Origin: Aphrocallistes beatrix
Lineage: Eukaryota > Porifera > Hexactinellida > Sceptrulophora > Aphrocallistidae
DNA: 64,000 bases
Direction of reading: 5' to 3'
NCBI GenBank assembly: GCA_963281255.1
Contig: OY725493.1
Location: 867,550 to 931,549, forward strand
The notes under the pieces were generated by a model. That model was not told the DNA's origin. It ran no database searches and saw only the letters and a list, made by a program, of their open reading frames with translations. Each line of letters starts with the position of its first letter. The first letter of the stretch is position 1. Position numbers and translations under genes: made by a program. Shown one piece after another: positions 1-11,600 of the stretch.

Positions 1-286
1 TCGGTGTAGCTCCTATCAAATTCCCGAGCGGGAACATTGCAGCTAGGACTGCAAGGTCTGAGTTAGTCAGCTTGAACTCGCACTGCCAGGAAGGAAGTAG
101 CAGAGCTAACTGAAGATCCGCTATGCCGCGAAACGCACGGAGAAGACCTGAGAATACGAACACGTTGATCTGAAAGAATCCACAGCCTATTATATCTAGC
201 GCTTCATCTACGCTGTATGTGTTTGTATGCTGGTTATCTCTACTCTGCAGGAGAGGAGTGCATTCTGTAGCTACGGGTGTATCCAT
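1..286 (-). CDS. MFS transporter, SV2/SVOP-like, first exon, truncated by window edge
   Basis: Reading the minus strand from an ATG at 286 gives 95 codons without a stop, running off the left edge. The peptide has a polar start, then 'YSVDEALDIIGCGFFQ', a hydrophobic segment, a 'GIADLQ' motif, 'SWQCEFKLTNSDLAV' and a second hydrophobic segment ending 'FPLGNLIGATP'. This is the layout at the amino terminus of SV2/SVOP/SLC22-type major facilitator transporters: a 'V-x-E/D-A-x-x-x-I-G-x-G-x-F-Q' box, TM1 with an acidic residue, an extracellular 'CEW/CEF' stretch, then TM2. The product should be a 12-helix membrane transporter; its substrate cannot be told. The rest of the gene lies outside the window. 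Promoter sequences would be in 287-1412, possibly shared divergently with PRPF40. Confidence 0.72.
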   Translation of the reverse strand, partial: MDTPVATECTPLLQSRDNQHTNTYSVDEALDIIGCGFFQINVFVFSGLLRAFRGIADLQLALLLPSWQCEFKLTNSDLAVLAAMFPLGNLIGATP

Positions 287-1412
287 TCAGTTGAATATTA
301 TGGCGTGGAATTAACTCTATTTATGGAATTTCTAGGGAAGCTCACTTATGTCTCTTAATTGTGTCTTTATTCGAACTCGTATCAAGACTTATTGATACAT
401 ATTATGTGAATTCCTTCTCCTGAGTGTCTGTATGTATAAATATTTATAATCTCCGAAGCATTCCACGTGGAATGATTTTTTGGAATATTTAATAATTGAA
501 GAGCTCTACAAATTCAGTTGAATTACAAGACAAGGAGATATGTCAAAAACTGAATTTAATATTCATTAGTTTGTATTTGTCCTCTCTTATTTTATCAGGA
601 TTCGAAGCTGATAATTATACTTACCAGACTGCGAGTCAAGTGGTAATTAAGATAGCAACAATTCTCAATTGACACTTTTTCAGGGAAATTATTGGAATAT
701 CATCTTAAAAATTATAGGCAGTCTTCTTTCAATTGTTAATATTCTGTTAAGCACATGGAGAATTCAAGAAATGAAAACAATATTTTTACAAGAATACTGA
801 TGAAATTACATGCAATTTTGTTTATTCCTATTATAGTATTATACGTAAGGTGCTAGAATCTATCTAGAACTGTCCTATGTATCTACGTTAGTAATTCCAA
901 AAGTTGTGCAGATCACTTATCTGTATTCAAAAGATAGTAGAAATATAATATTTCGATTTGTTCCTAGCGGATCAGCTTTCGATTTTTATTTTATTTGAAA
1001 TTCGTGGCTAAGACGATTAAAAGGTTAATTAATAGTTATAAATAATTAAGAAAAAGGAGTAAACGGAGGTGTTCAGTAGAATGACTGATATTATGCCACT
1101 TATAGTGGATATTTTCACAATTTTGCCCCCTAGAAAGTGGGACAAAAGTGGCAGTAACTAATTCAAAAACACAGCTGGTCCCCTGAGGAACACAATGGAC
1201 AAATAAAATACAGGGTGTAGCAAAAGTGATGTCACCTTTGAATACAAGCTCTAGTTAATAGGCGAACAAAAATTTGATAATGGGAAAGGAAAAGTGTAGT
1301 TTGCAAATGGTGTGATGTCATAAAATATAGTAATGCGTGATAGCTAACGACAGGCTAAGAGTTTTGTATTTTATTACTATTCAATTTTCTTTCGCAATAG
1401 TGATTAGATTGC
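287..1412. other. Intergenic, between divergent MFS and PRPF40 genes
   Basis: AT-rich sequence of about 1.1 kb between two divergently transcribed genes. I see no coding stretch, RNA gene or clear mobile element. It should hold the promoters of both genes, but no convincing TATA box was found at either end. Confidence 0.5.
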
Positions 1413-4400
1413 ATGACTGACATTCCACTACCATACCACCCTATGGGGGTAATGCCTCCACAAGGGGGACCCATCCCGCACCCTCCTCAGATGCTCCCCC
1501 CCGGACAGCCCCCTCCCCTCTCCATGCCGCACCCCAGCCTGCCCCCAGCCCCCGCGCAGCCCCCTCTCCAGTTCCAGCAGACAGCTCCCGCCCCGCCCAT
1601 GCCGCTGCCCGGGTTCCCCCCGCAGCCCCAGTCCATGGTCCCTCTGGTCCCGATGCCGGTCTCCTACATGGGCGGGCAGCCCATGATCCCGGTCTCCATT
1701 CCGGTGAAGGTGGAAACCCCCGCGCCGAAAGAGGGGAAGGAGCGGAAGAACAAGAAACAGGAGAGGAGGCCGCCGTCCCCCGAGAAGGAAGACCACCCGT
1801 CGCGGTCTTTGAAACGCATGCGCAAGAAACGCAGGAGGAAGTGTCCCTGGTCCGAGCACAAGGCTCCGGACGGACGAATGTACTACTACAACTCCGAGAC
1901 CAAAGGGTCGGTCTGGCAGAAACCGGAGGAGATGTTGCTCCCGGCCGAGCGGCTCCTGCGACAGCTCCCGTGGAAGGAGCACAAGTCGGACTCAGGCCGG
2001 AGTTACTTCTACAACGCAGAGTCCAAGCGCAGCACCTGGGACATCCCGCCGGAATTGGAGCGGGTCAAAGCGGTCGTAGAGGCCGAGCGGGAGCAGAACC
2101 TGGCCGGCGATTCTGCGTCTGAGTACGAGACGGACACTTCTGCCTCTGACGCAGGGGCCATGGAGACGGAGAGGGCGGACCCTGGCGAGGAGGACGGGAG
2201 CAGCCCGGATCGCCCTGCCCCCGCCAAGAAAGTGACGTACCACACACACGAAGAGGCCAAGCTCGCTTTCAAAGAGCTCCTCCGAGACAAGAAAGTCCCC
2301 TCCAACGCATCCTGGGACCAGGCCATGAAGCTCATCGTGAATGACCCCAGGTACTCCGTACTGTTGCAGGATATTTCTACTATCTTTAGTAGATGGACCA
2401 TGGATATTAATCCATATATTTCTACTACCATGATATTCTTGATATCATTAGTTTAGACTTTAGTAAAACCCTGGTCCACAGACACTATCAACTGTTGAGT
2501 ATGTAATTTCATTGATATTACAATTTCTTCTGACAGGTACACAGCCCTGAAGAAACTGAACGAGAAGAAACAGGTGTTCAACATGTTCAAGACTCAACGC
2601 GCCAAAGAAGAGAAGGAAGAATCCCGCGTGAAAGCGAAGCTTAACAAGGAGAGACTGCAGCGCCTTCTGGAGGAACACGAGGAGGTCACCTCTAGCACTC
2701 GGTACCGCCGTGTGTGCGAGCTGTTGGACGGTATGTGTCTAAGTTCTTAGCTTTCAGACGAAAGTCTTTAAAACGTTCCAAAAAGGAGATACACCAAAGG
2801 CGAATACAACCTTTGTGGATAAATTCAAGAATTTGCTAAGTAACTTTTGCATAATTCCTCAAAATGTAGCGATTTTAATGGGCTTCCTATCCTGTTATAT
2901 TGGATGTGTAATAGACTTAGTTATAGACAGGTTCTGCTGTATCAGTAGAGTTATTACTGTTTGCTGTGTAGGAGTGTCTGTGTGGGAAGCTGTCCCTGAG
3001 CAAGAACGGAGAGAGCTACTGGAAGACGTTCAGTTCATTCTAGCGAAGAAAGAGAAAGAGATCGAAGAGGAAAACAGACAGAGGAATCAAGAGGTGCTCA
3101 AGCAAATCATTGACAAGAACGGACAAATCTCCTACAGGTAAGTCCTGGATGGAAATATTCTTACGCATTATTTTATTCTAACTCCACTGGATTTACATTT
3201 TGATGGCGGTTGTTGAATTTTAGTGTAATTCCTAGCATAGAGATGCCTTATGTCATGGTGGGTGGTCAAACGTCCGTCTGCTTGCTCTTGGAAATTCGAT
3301 TGAACCAAATTTGGGCCATATATTCCTTATATGGTAGAGATTTGAACCTGGGTACAAATTCTGAAAATTTTCACACCTTTTCACAAAAGGTATCAAAATG
3401 TATAGCCAATCAGAATCCAGAGATTTAACATTACAGTTGGCTTTGATTTTATTGTCGAATCAGGGATCAGATCTAACTCAATGAATATAAACGAATTATA
3501 ATGACTCCCTAAACTTGAAATCTGATTGGTTGAAATGGAGAAAATTGTGTGCAAATGCCCTACGAGTCCTTACTGGAGCTGCACTATCAGTCCATCGACT
3601 GACGTTTTTCATTAGGACGACATGGAGCGAGTTCATGAAGTTGTTGGAACACGACCGGACTTTCCAGCGGGACGAGGAGCTGCAGGTGATGGATAAGGCG
3701 GACATGCTGGGTGTGTTCTCCTCTCACATCCGCGGTCTCGAGAAACGCCAAGAGGAACAGCTGGAGCGGAAGCGAGTGAAGGTGCGGAGGGTGCAGAGGA
3801 AGAATCGGGACGCGTTTCAGACTTTCTTGGAGGAAATGCACGAGTACGGAAGTCTGACTTCACTCTCCCTCTGGTCCGAGCTCTACCCAATCATCTGCAA
3901 GGAGGATAGGTAGCTTTCTATTTTGGGACACACGCTTTTAGAGAGATTTTCCACGTTTTTTTTACTGTAAAAATAGTACAAAGTGACGAATTTTAAATCA
4001 ATAAACTTAAGAATGCCTCCATTCCTAAGACACCACTCTGTATCCTGGCAAATTTTCTTAGGTACAACCAGCTCCTGGGACAACCGGGGTCCAATCCTCT
4101 GGACCTCTTCAAATTCTTCGTGGAGGACTTGAAATCGAGGCTCCACGATGAGAAGCGAATAATTAAAGATATTCTGAAGGAGAGGAAGTCGAATGTGGAG
4201 ACTGGAACGAGTTTCGAGGAGTTCTACAACGAACTGTCTAAAGATACGAGAGCTCTCTCTCTGGACCAGGGGAACATCAAGTTGTCCTTCCAGAGCCTCG
4301 TTGTGAAGGCAGAGGCGCGAGACAAGGAGAGAGTGAAGAACGAAGAGAAGAAGAACAAGAAGAAAGAAGCCGCTTTCCGGCAGATGCTAGAGGGGTACCT

Positions 4401-5022
4401 CTCCTCTCTCACAGGTGCGTCCACCTGGGACGAGATGCGGGAGCAGCTGAGCAAGGAGAGCGAGTTCGAGAAGATTCAGGAAGAAGCGCAGAGGAAGCGA
4501 CTCTTCACGGAGTACGTGAAGGAGCTGAGGGAGGCGGAGGTAGCAGCCGCGCGGGAGCTCGAGAAGAAGAGCAAACATAAATCCAAGCACAGCTCGCATA
4601 AGCACAGCAAGAAGCACAAACGCCGGAACGAAGACGCCGGTCTGTCTGGGTCTGAGGGAGAGGAGGGGCCCAGAGCCAGCAAGAAAATGAAACGGCACTT
4701 CAGCAACAGCGCTGTCAGCGATTCCGAAGCCGAGACCAGACGGAGGAAGCACAAGCACGAAAAGAAAAAATCTAAGAAGAAACGAAGCCACCACGCGCCC
4801 GATACGGACAGCGAGGGGGAGACCAAGCCTTCCAAGAGGAAACACGGCGAATCTCAGGTCGCGGGCAGCTCCAAATCCGGCGAGAGTAAGTCCAAACACA
4901 AACACAAGCACCATGAGAAGGCAGAGGGGTCCCCCATGGAGACGGAAGGGTCTAGGAAACTGTCCAAGAGCAGCGAGGAGAGTAAGAGGAAGGATTCTAG
5001 TGATAGTGAGGGTCAGATTTGA
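1413..5022 (+). CDS. PRPF40: Pre-mRNA-processing factor 40 homologue
   Basis: Five exons, 1413-2350, 2537-2730, 2972-3137, 3616-3909 and 4062-5022, join in phase into 850 codons; all introns are GT-AG. The protein is a U1 snRNP-associated splicing factor that bridges 5' splice site and branch-point proteins in the nucleus. Residues 1-100 are Pro-rich. WW domain 1 ('[17 protein letters not shown]') is near residues 143-173 and WW domain 2 ('[17 protein letters not shown]') near 184-215. A series of FF domains starts near residue 283 and includes '[11 protein letters not shown]' across the first junction and '[15 protein letters not shown]' at the start of exon 5. The last 150 residues are a Lys/His/Ser-rich tail. 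Human PRPF40A is 957 residues, so length and order agree. The start is the first in-frame ATG. Exon 1 is markedly GC-rich. Intron 3 carries a MITE. Confidence 0.93.
3221..3586. mobile_element. MITE in PRPF40 intron 3, same family as 28159-28537
   Basis: The element begins 'TAGTGTAATTCCTAG' and ends 'ACTGGAGCTGCACTA'; the ends are imperfect inverted repeats (the sister copy shows 'TAGTGCAGCTCC' at both ends). Much of its length matches the copy in the LRRK intron, including 'ATATATTCCTTATATGGTAG' and 'GATTTGAACCTGGGTACAAA' in the middle. It has no coding capacity. It ends about 30 bases before the 3' splice site of exon 4. Confidence 0.75.
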
Positions 5023-5625
5023 TAGAATATTCTGTTATCTTTTCTTATTAAATTCTTTATTCACACGGGTGGTTGTGTTGTGGTGCACATGGAATGTTCC
5101 ATTGGTTGTGCAAGCTTTGAAGACTTCCATACAATAATGGCACATATATTATACTACAACATAATGCACAGTAACAGTGCATCTAGCTTTATAATGCCAA
5201 GTATGATGAAATAGCTTGTCGTGGTAGCCCCAAATTTTTCTGAAAACTTTGATATTTCTCAATATAGTACGACGCTACCATGCAATGTTGATTGAATTTC
5301 TAATTAATAATTCCTTTTGAGTTATTTGTAATTCTATACTGGTCTGCGCAACCTTATAGTGGCAGTAGGCTGCTATCTCTCTTATCTAAGAAATTTAAAA
5401 CAGCTGTTAATTCCTTATTGTCGGTTTAATTCTCAACTCTCATTTAATTGCGTTAAAGAGAAGATGCCTTCCAACTATCCCAGACATTTCAGATATGGAA
5501 GGAGTTAATTATTACAGAACTAGGTATAGCTGATTAGTCCTAGAATGCACCAATAGGCTAGGCTGTTCACATGCGGAGTAGTATAAATTGCATTATACTT
5601 GATCAGCGGAGTCGGTTAGTACGTG
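5023..5625. other. PRPF40 3' UTR and integrin beta upstream region
   Basis: AT-rich spacer of about 600 bases. An ATTAAA-type poly(A) signal lies near 5047 after the PRPF40 stop. 'TATAAATTG' at about 5582 lies 44 bases before the integrin ATG and could be a TATA box. No other coding or RNA feature was seen. Confidence 0.45.
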
Positions 5626-8600
5626 ATGAATTTTAAGGTGTACATATTAACGGTAGGATTTACCCTGTTGTTGCAGGGGGTAGCGAATGCGCAGGAGAGC
5701 TGCAGAGTATTTACAGAATGTGCGACCTGTATTAGCAGTACCTTAGCCTGTGGGTGGTGCAACTACCGGGACTATTACAGATCTTCAAACGGAACTTTTC
5801 GTCCTTTTTGTGATTCTCCCGATGTACTCTTGAGTTCGGGTTGCCCGGCCGGTAAAATCATAAATCCTAAGAGCACAACCCCGATCCTCAATGGGAGCAC
5901 ACCGCAACTGAATGCCACAAATTATGTTATGAGCCTACGGACTCAAACTCGGAAGACCCTCCCGATTACAGTTACCCCCCAGGCGGACTTTCCTCTAGAC
6001 CTGTACATGCTGATGGACATCAGCAACACGATGAGTCCCTTCCTAAACTTGGCGCAAAACGCCGCGGGTCAACTCTTGCAAACTGTTAATGCTCTCACTT
6101 CTGATTCGAGACTCGGGTTTGGGACGTTTGTTGAGAAGCGAATTCTGCCGTTTGTGAATACGGAGGACGCAGACCATAGCGCTAATGCATTCCATAATGT
6201 GCAGCCCCTGACAACCAACCTAACTCAGTTCCAAACCAACATCAACCAGGTCGACACCTCTAGCAACCTCGTGAGTTATAGGAATGCCCGCCTTTATTAC
6301 GTAGATAGTCCTAACTCTAGTGTGTGCAAAGCCCGCTCATTTCGACTAAATATTTCGAATGCAATGAATCGTAATAGAGTGGAGTTCGCATAATACAGTC
6401 GACTCCGCTTAATAGGGTCACATCGGTCAGAGGACATTTTGCCCCGATTAAGCGGAGAACCCTATTAACCGAAAATAGTTTGTATTAGCTTCTGTGTGTG
6501 AGAGCTATTCCGGTCCTGCCAAAGTGGCCGATTAAGCGGAGTCAACTGTATTAATAATGTACTACAGCTGGAATAAAACATTGCTTGTAAAACGGGATTT
6601 TGGTTGCATTCATACTACATTCATTCTTTGTTCAACTTCAACCAACATTTTAGAATACATTAGCAAACATCGATTTATTCTCATCCTTGAAACAGCTTTT
6701 ATAACCAAATTATTATGACTGAGAGTCCTGGCCTTATTTCCAATTCATGCAACACTGATTTTAACTATCCATAAGGCATTGTTAATTCGTGAAATCAAAT
6801 TTGATAAGTATCGAATATGACTTCATTGGAAATGATGACAGAAATATTCTGAATGTTTTGTTGAACGTCTAATCTTCTCTCTGATCCAATTCGATAACGA
6901 GACCATTGATTGGCTAATCTGGTAAGTGGCACTTGTATGACTATAACTACGTATTGAGTTATTCAAGTTTGATCCGATTATGGCCAAGGCCAATTAAACT
7001 ATGATTTGCTATTAAGACGGCCAGGTAGTAATGCACAATGAATCGAGTAATTGTCGAATCAGAACAAGGCTTTCCACTCTGTAAAGTATCAGCCACGCAT
7101 TCCATTTGACCAGATGTGTAGTGTACGCCTACCACGTGGTTTGACAGGGCTCCTGGCTGTAGGATGTTCCTGAAGGGGCGCTAGACGCACTCGTACAAGC
7201 AATGGTGTGTGGGAACGGGATAGAGTGGAGAGGAAAGTTCGAAGCACTGAGGATGGTCCTGCTAATGACTGACGCAGACTTCCATTACGCTCTTGATGGG
7301 AAGTTAGCTGGGATTATCACTGCTAATGACCTGCAATGCCATTTGTCTGGAGACATTGAAGACAGTCGCAGCACGACACAGCAGTCCCCAAGCTACTCAC
7401 AGGTCGTCAGGACCATTCTTGAGGTGAGACTCGTAACATAAATGTGCATTAACCTGTTTCAAGATACATTTGTGAGGTTGCACTACAGATCATTTATACA
7501 TTACAGTAGAACCTCGTTATAATACGGACACTAATACAATCTGGGTCGCTTATTATGAACTAACCTCCTGGTCCCAATTTCAGTTTTTAGATAGGATTTG
7601 TATTGAATCAAGTTAGCTTAATATTAAGTATCTCTATTATGAACATATTTTTGGTCCCCTGGTGGTTCACATTAAGCAACCCAGAGTGTAATGCGAAACT
7701 TACTTATATATTTTATCCCCTACGGAAGAAAATGCATGTAGATTTCTTCCCGGTTAATACAAACCCTGGATAATACGAAAACATTTCGATGTTCGTATAA
7801 CGAGGCTCTACATTATTCAGAATAAAGTATTTTAAGATATGTTCGCATCAGATGTAGATTTCTGATTGTTGTGTGTAGGAGAACATTGTTGTTATCTTCT
7901 CTGTGGCTGCGGAGGTGAGGGACTTCTACACACAGGTGTCCAATCTCATCTACGGGGGCAACACCTCCAGCCCGGCGGCTCTTCTCAGCTCTCAGCTCTC
8001 CGACCTAATTCAGCTCATCAACTCGGCCTACCTGGAGTCCAGTACTACCGTGACGCCCGTACTCATCAGCCAGAGTTCTCACATCTACTCCTCCCTCTCT
8101 CTCGCTTCCTGTGCTCAGCTCCAAGAAGGGAGCAGCCTTGTATGCACTAACGTGTCTTACAACACAAGCGCTGAATACATGGTGAGGACCCACGTACTGT
8201 GGTGATTGGGACAAGTCTCCAGGAACGGAATTGTTCCCATACATAGAAGCTAATGCTAAATTTAATCGGTTAATCGGGACAAAATATCCGGGACCAAAGT
8301 GTCCCGATTAAGCGGAGTCACCTGTGTTTGTTTACTAAAACTCGTGTTTAGTAAATAAAGGAGATTATTTATGTCCCATATCCAGAAAAGCAGAATTTAC
8401 ACTCAAGAATACCTTAGTCCTAAGTCCTACATATTTTTGTCCCAAGACAAGCACCTTGCATTTCTCATGATAATATTCCATCTCTGAATCCAGTATTACA
8501 TTCTTGTGTTAGGTGGAGGTGAGCTTGGATGAGAACGTGTGCCTACTGCCAGTGGGTGACAGAGTGCAGAGAGTCACGTATGCATTCGTTGGATTCGGAC

Positions 8601-11600
8601 AAGTTACGATTGAAGTGAATCCCATCTGTTCCTGCGACTGCGAAGCGCAAGCTGAGTTGGACAGCTCCCTCTGTATGAACAGAGGAGCTCTAGTCTGCTC
8701 GGTCTGTAGCTGCAACGAAGGATTCCAAGGTATGTACACACATTAGCTGTTAATATTTCCCAATACACTAATAGGGTTTTAATGCTAAGACTGGTATTTA
8801 AGAATTAATTGTTTTAGAATGAAATAAGTTTTATATTTATTAAATTATGAAATTTAATGCATTCCTGTGAGTTCTTATTTTACTGAAATATTCAAAGCCT
8901 TGATTATGAATGTGGCGAGTTTAATATCTTTAGAGACACATTCCAATCTGAATCTCAGTTAGATATGTGTCTACACCAATGTTCTTTGTAATATCTTATC
9001 ATGTCCTAATTACAATATTTTGTCATTCACGTAACATGGCGTAGGAAGCGGCTTTTATGTCCATGGCCTTATCACTTTTTATGAGTTCCGACGGCAATGC
9101 ATCAATTGGGACATTTCTATCTTCTCTGCAATTAGAAGTGAATGGGAAATATTGCACTTCCACAAGAGTAATCAACAAAATGGAATAACTGAAAGCATAT
9201 ACGCTCTACAATCCGCTAGTTCAAGTACTGAGTTCTTCCAATGAGAGTGCCGAGTTTTCCAATGATTTCGCAGTCACAGTTTGTAGTAGAGATCCGTGTA
9301 TGCCTCCTGCAATACTCTCTGACACGCAACATTCACACTGAAGCCCCCAGCCAGTCTATCGCTATCGATGCTACAGAAGTATAAGTTATACCCCAGAGAC
9401 TTTATGATCTCGACAGGAGGAGGGGTAGGTCCGTTCAGACTGATGCGCAGGGGGGTGTAGACGTACGGTTCTTCTCTCTGTTGCTTGTTGAGTGTGAGTT
9501 GGACGGGTTTCTTTTCGTTCGTGGGTGCCGGGACTGGTTCTTCTGTCTCCACTTCATCGTGTACAGGAGATGACTTCTTCCCTGTAAGATTAGAATCCTG
9601 AACTTTGAAGACCACTCCTTTTATCCCAATTTATTCCTATATCTCATGAAAAAACGCACAATATTTTAATAATTCCTGAAACTATTCCATAAAAATTGCT
9701 GGCAGTTTTTAGTAAATTCCTTAAATTTTAAGAATGTAGAAATGAAGCACTGGTAAGACTTTCTTAAACCCAAATTTCCTGGAATCACTGGTAACATTGT
9801 ACTTTCACAGTTAAAACTGCTCAACACAACTCACCACTAATTAGTTCGTCTAGCTTCCTCTCATTATCTTCCTTGGCTCGCTGCTTATCCTTTATCTGCT
9901 GCAGACGCCGCTCATCTCTCCGAATCTCTGCGTCTGTTATTTCTCTATCAAACTTCTCCTGCGTATCCCTTACCTCCTTCTCCTGAATTCTCCGATTCTT
10001 GTAGATCAGATCTCGGTTCTCCTTCTTGTACCTAACAACTCGTATTGTTATGCTAATAGCACGAGTAAGGTAATACATGTTTCTTATCCGAGGTAACTGT
10101 ATTTGCGTTTATCCTAGAAGGTATCAGTTAAGGATTTACAGGAAAGGGCCTATATTTGAAAAGTGTAAAAGCCCACTTTTGCATAGAAATATTTGTTGAA
10201 ATTAGTAGCTTTGTGTTAAAACACCAAAAAGACTCCCCAAAATTCCTTTGTTTTAAAATTTGGAAGTTGAAACTTTGACTTCCCAAACTATAAATGCACA
10301 AACTTACCTTTCTATCTCATTCATGGTCTCAACGAGGTTGATACTATTCACACGCTGGTAGATCAAGTCCTCCACCTTCTCTAGGTAATCATTGTACTCC
10401 ATCAACGTTTCGAAGTCTTCCTCTCTCTTGTTGAAATCCTTCATTATCTCCTTACGAATATCCACGTCCCGTTCTATGTAAATGTCATCGAACTGTTTCA
10501 TTCTATAATCGCTCTTTTTCAGAGCTTGTCCGCAGTCGGGACACGGAGCTGTTGGACGGATGAAAATGGCATTCATGCAATTCTCACACATCTTGTGGCC
10601 GCATTTGTTGATCATTAGTTTCATCTGTGGCTTCTGATACGAACTCATGTTGCACTGTGGACAAATCTGCTCCATATCGCTAGCAGTGATATATGCTAAC
10701 TTCTATTGTAAGTAGAAAATAGAATAGATTGGATATTTCGACTAATTCAACTTTTGATTAAATTTCCGGGTTAAGATAAATTGAATTGGTGTCTGATGTT
10801 AGACTTCTGCTTATAAATGCAGAACTTACCTAAAGCTAACCCCAACTAAATGCGCTTTATTAATTGTTCCTAATAAATCTATAATCAAAACTCAATTGTA
10901 GTATGCGTGTTTGTTTGTTTGTTTGTTTATTTGTTTATTTGTGTGTTTATAAATATCGTCTTGGTGGGTATTTTATGCACTGATTGAGAATGGCACTTTT
11001 AGATTTACTTAAAAAAGTTTCAATGGCATTTCACGATTCAAATTTTTAATTATTGCATTAGCATAGGCGCCCGGAGGGCGACTCATGTGAAAACAAATCC
11101 TCCAGGCGTGCTTACCTAATTAAGTACACACACTTATACGTATATAAATACCACCACTCTAACAGTAGCCAATCCTTACTAAGTATTTACTAATGCGTTT
11201 GCAGGTGCAGAGTGCGAGTGCGAGAGTTCGCAGAGCACTGGATGTGTGAACCCGAGCAGTCCGGACGGAGAGGTCTGCACGGGGCGAGGAATGTGCAGCT
11301 GTGGGAACTGCGAGTGCTACCCATCCCCCACCAACGTCCAGCTCTACTCCGGGAGTTACTGCGAGTGCGACAACACGCGATGTCCCTTCTTCACGGGGGA
11401 ACCTTGCGGTGGGGCCATGAGAGGGACCTGTCTCTGTAACGGCACTTGTGAGTGCACCGGCAGCTACGAGCACGGAGATGTGAATCCGGTTCGGAGGTGC
11501 GAATGTCCGAAACTTGATACCGAGGAGGCGAAGAGGAACTGTATCGCCACCCCAGGAGAGGAGTACTGCTCCAGTCACGGGAAGTGCCAGTGTGGCAGAT

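Noticed and set aside
1428-2431. Minus-strand ORFs over PRPF40 exon 1
   Set aside because: Shadows of a Pro-rich, GC-rich exon; the plus frame is supported by WW domains.
5623-5625. GTG as the integrin start
   Set aside because: A normal ATG follows immediately and begins a good signal peptide.
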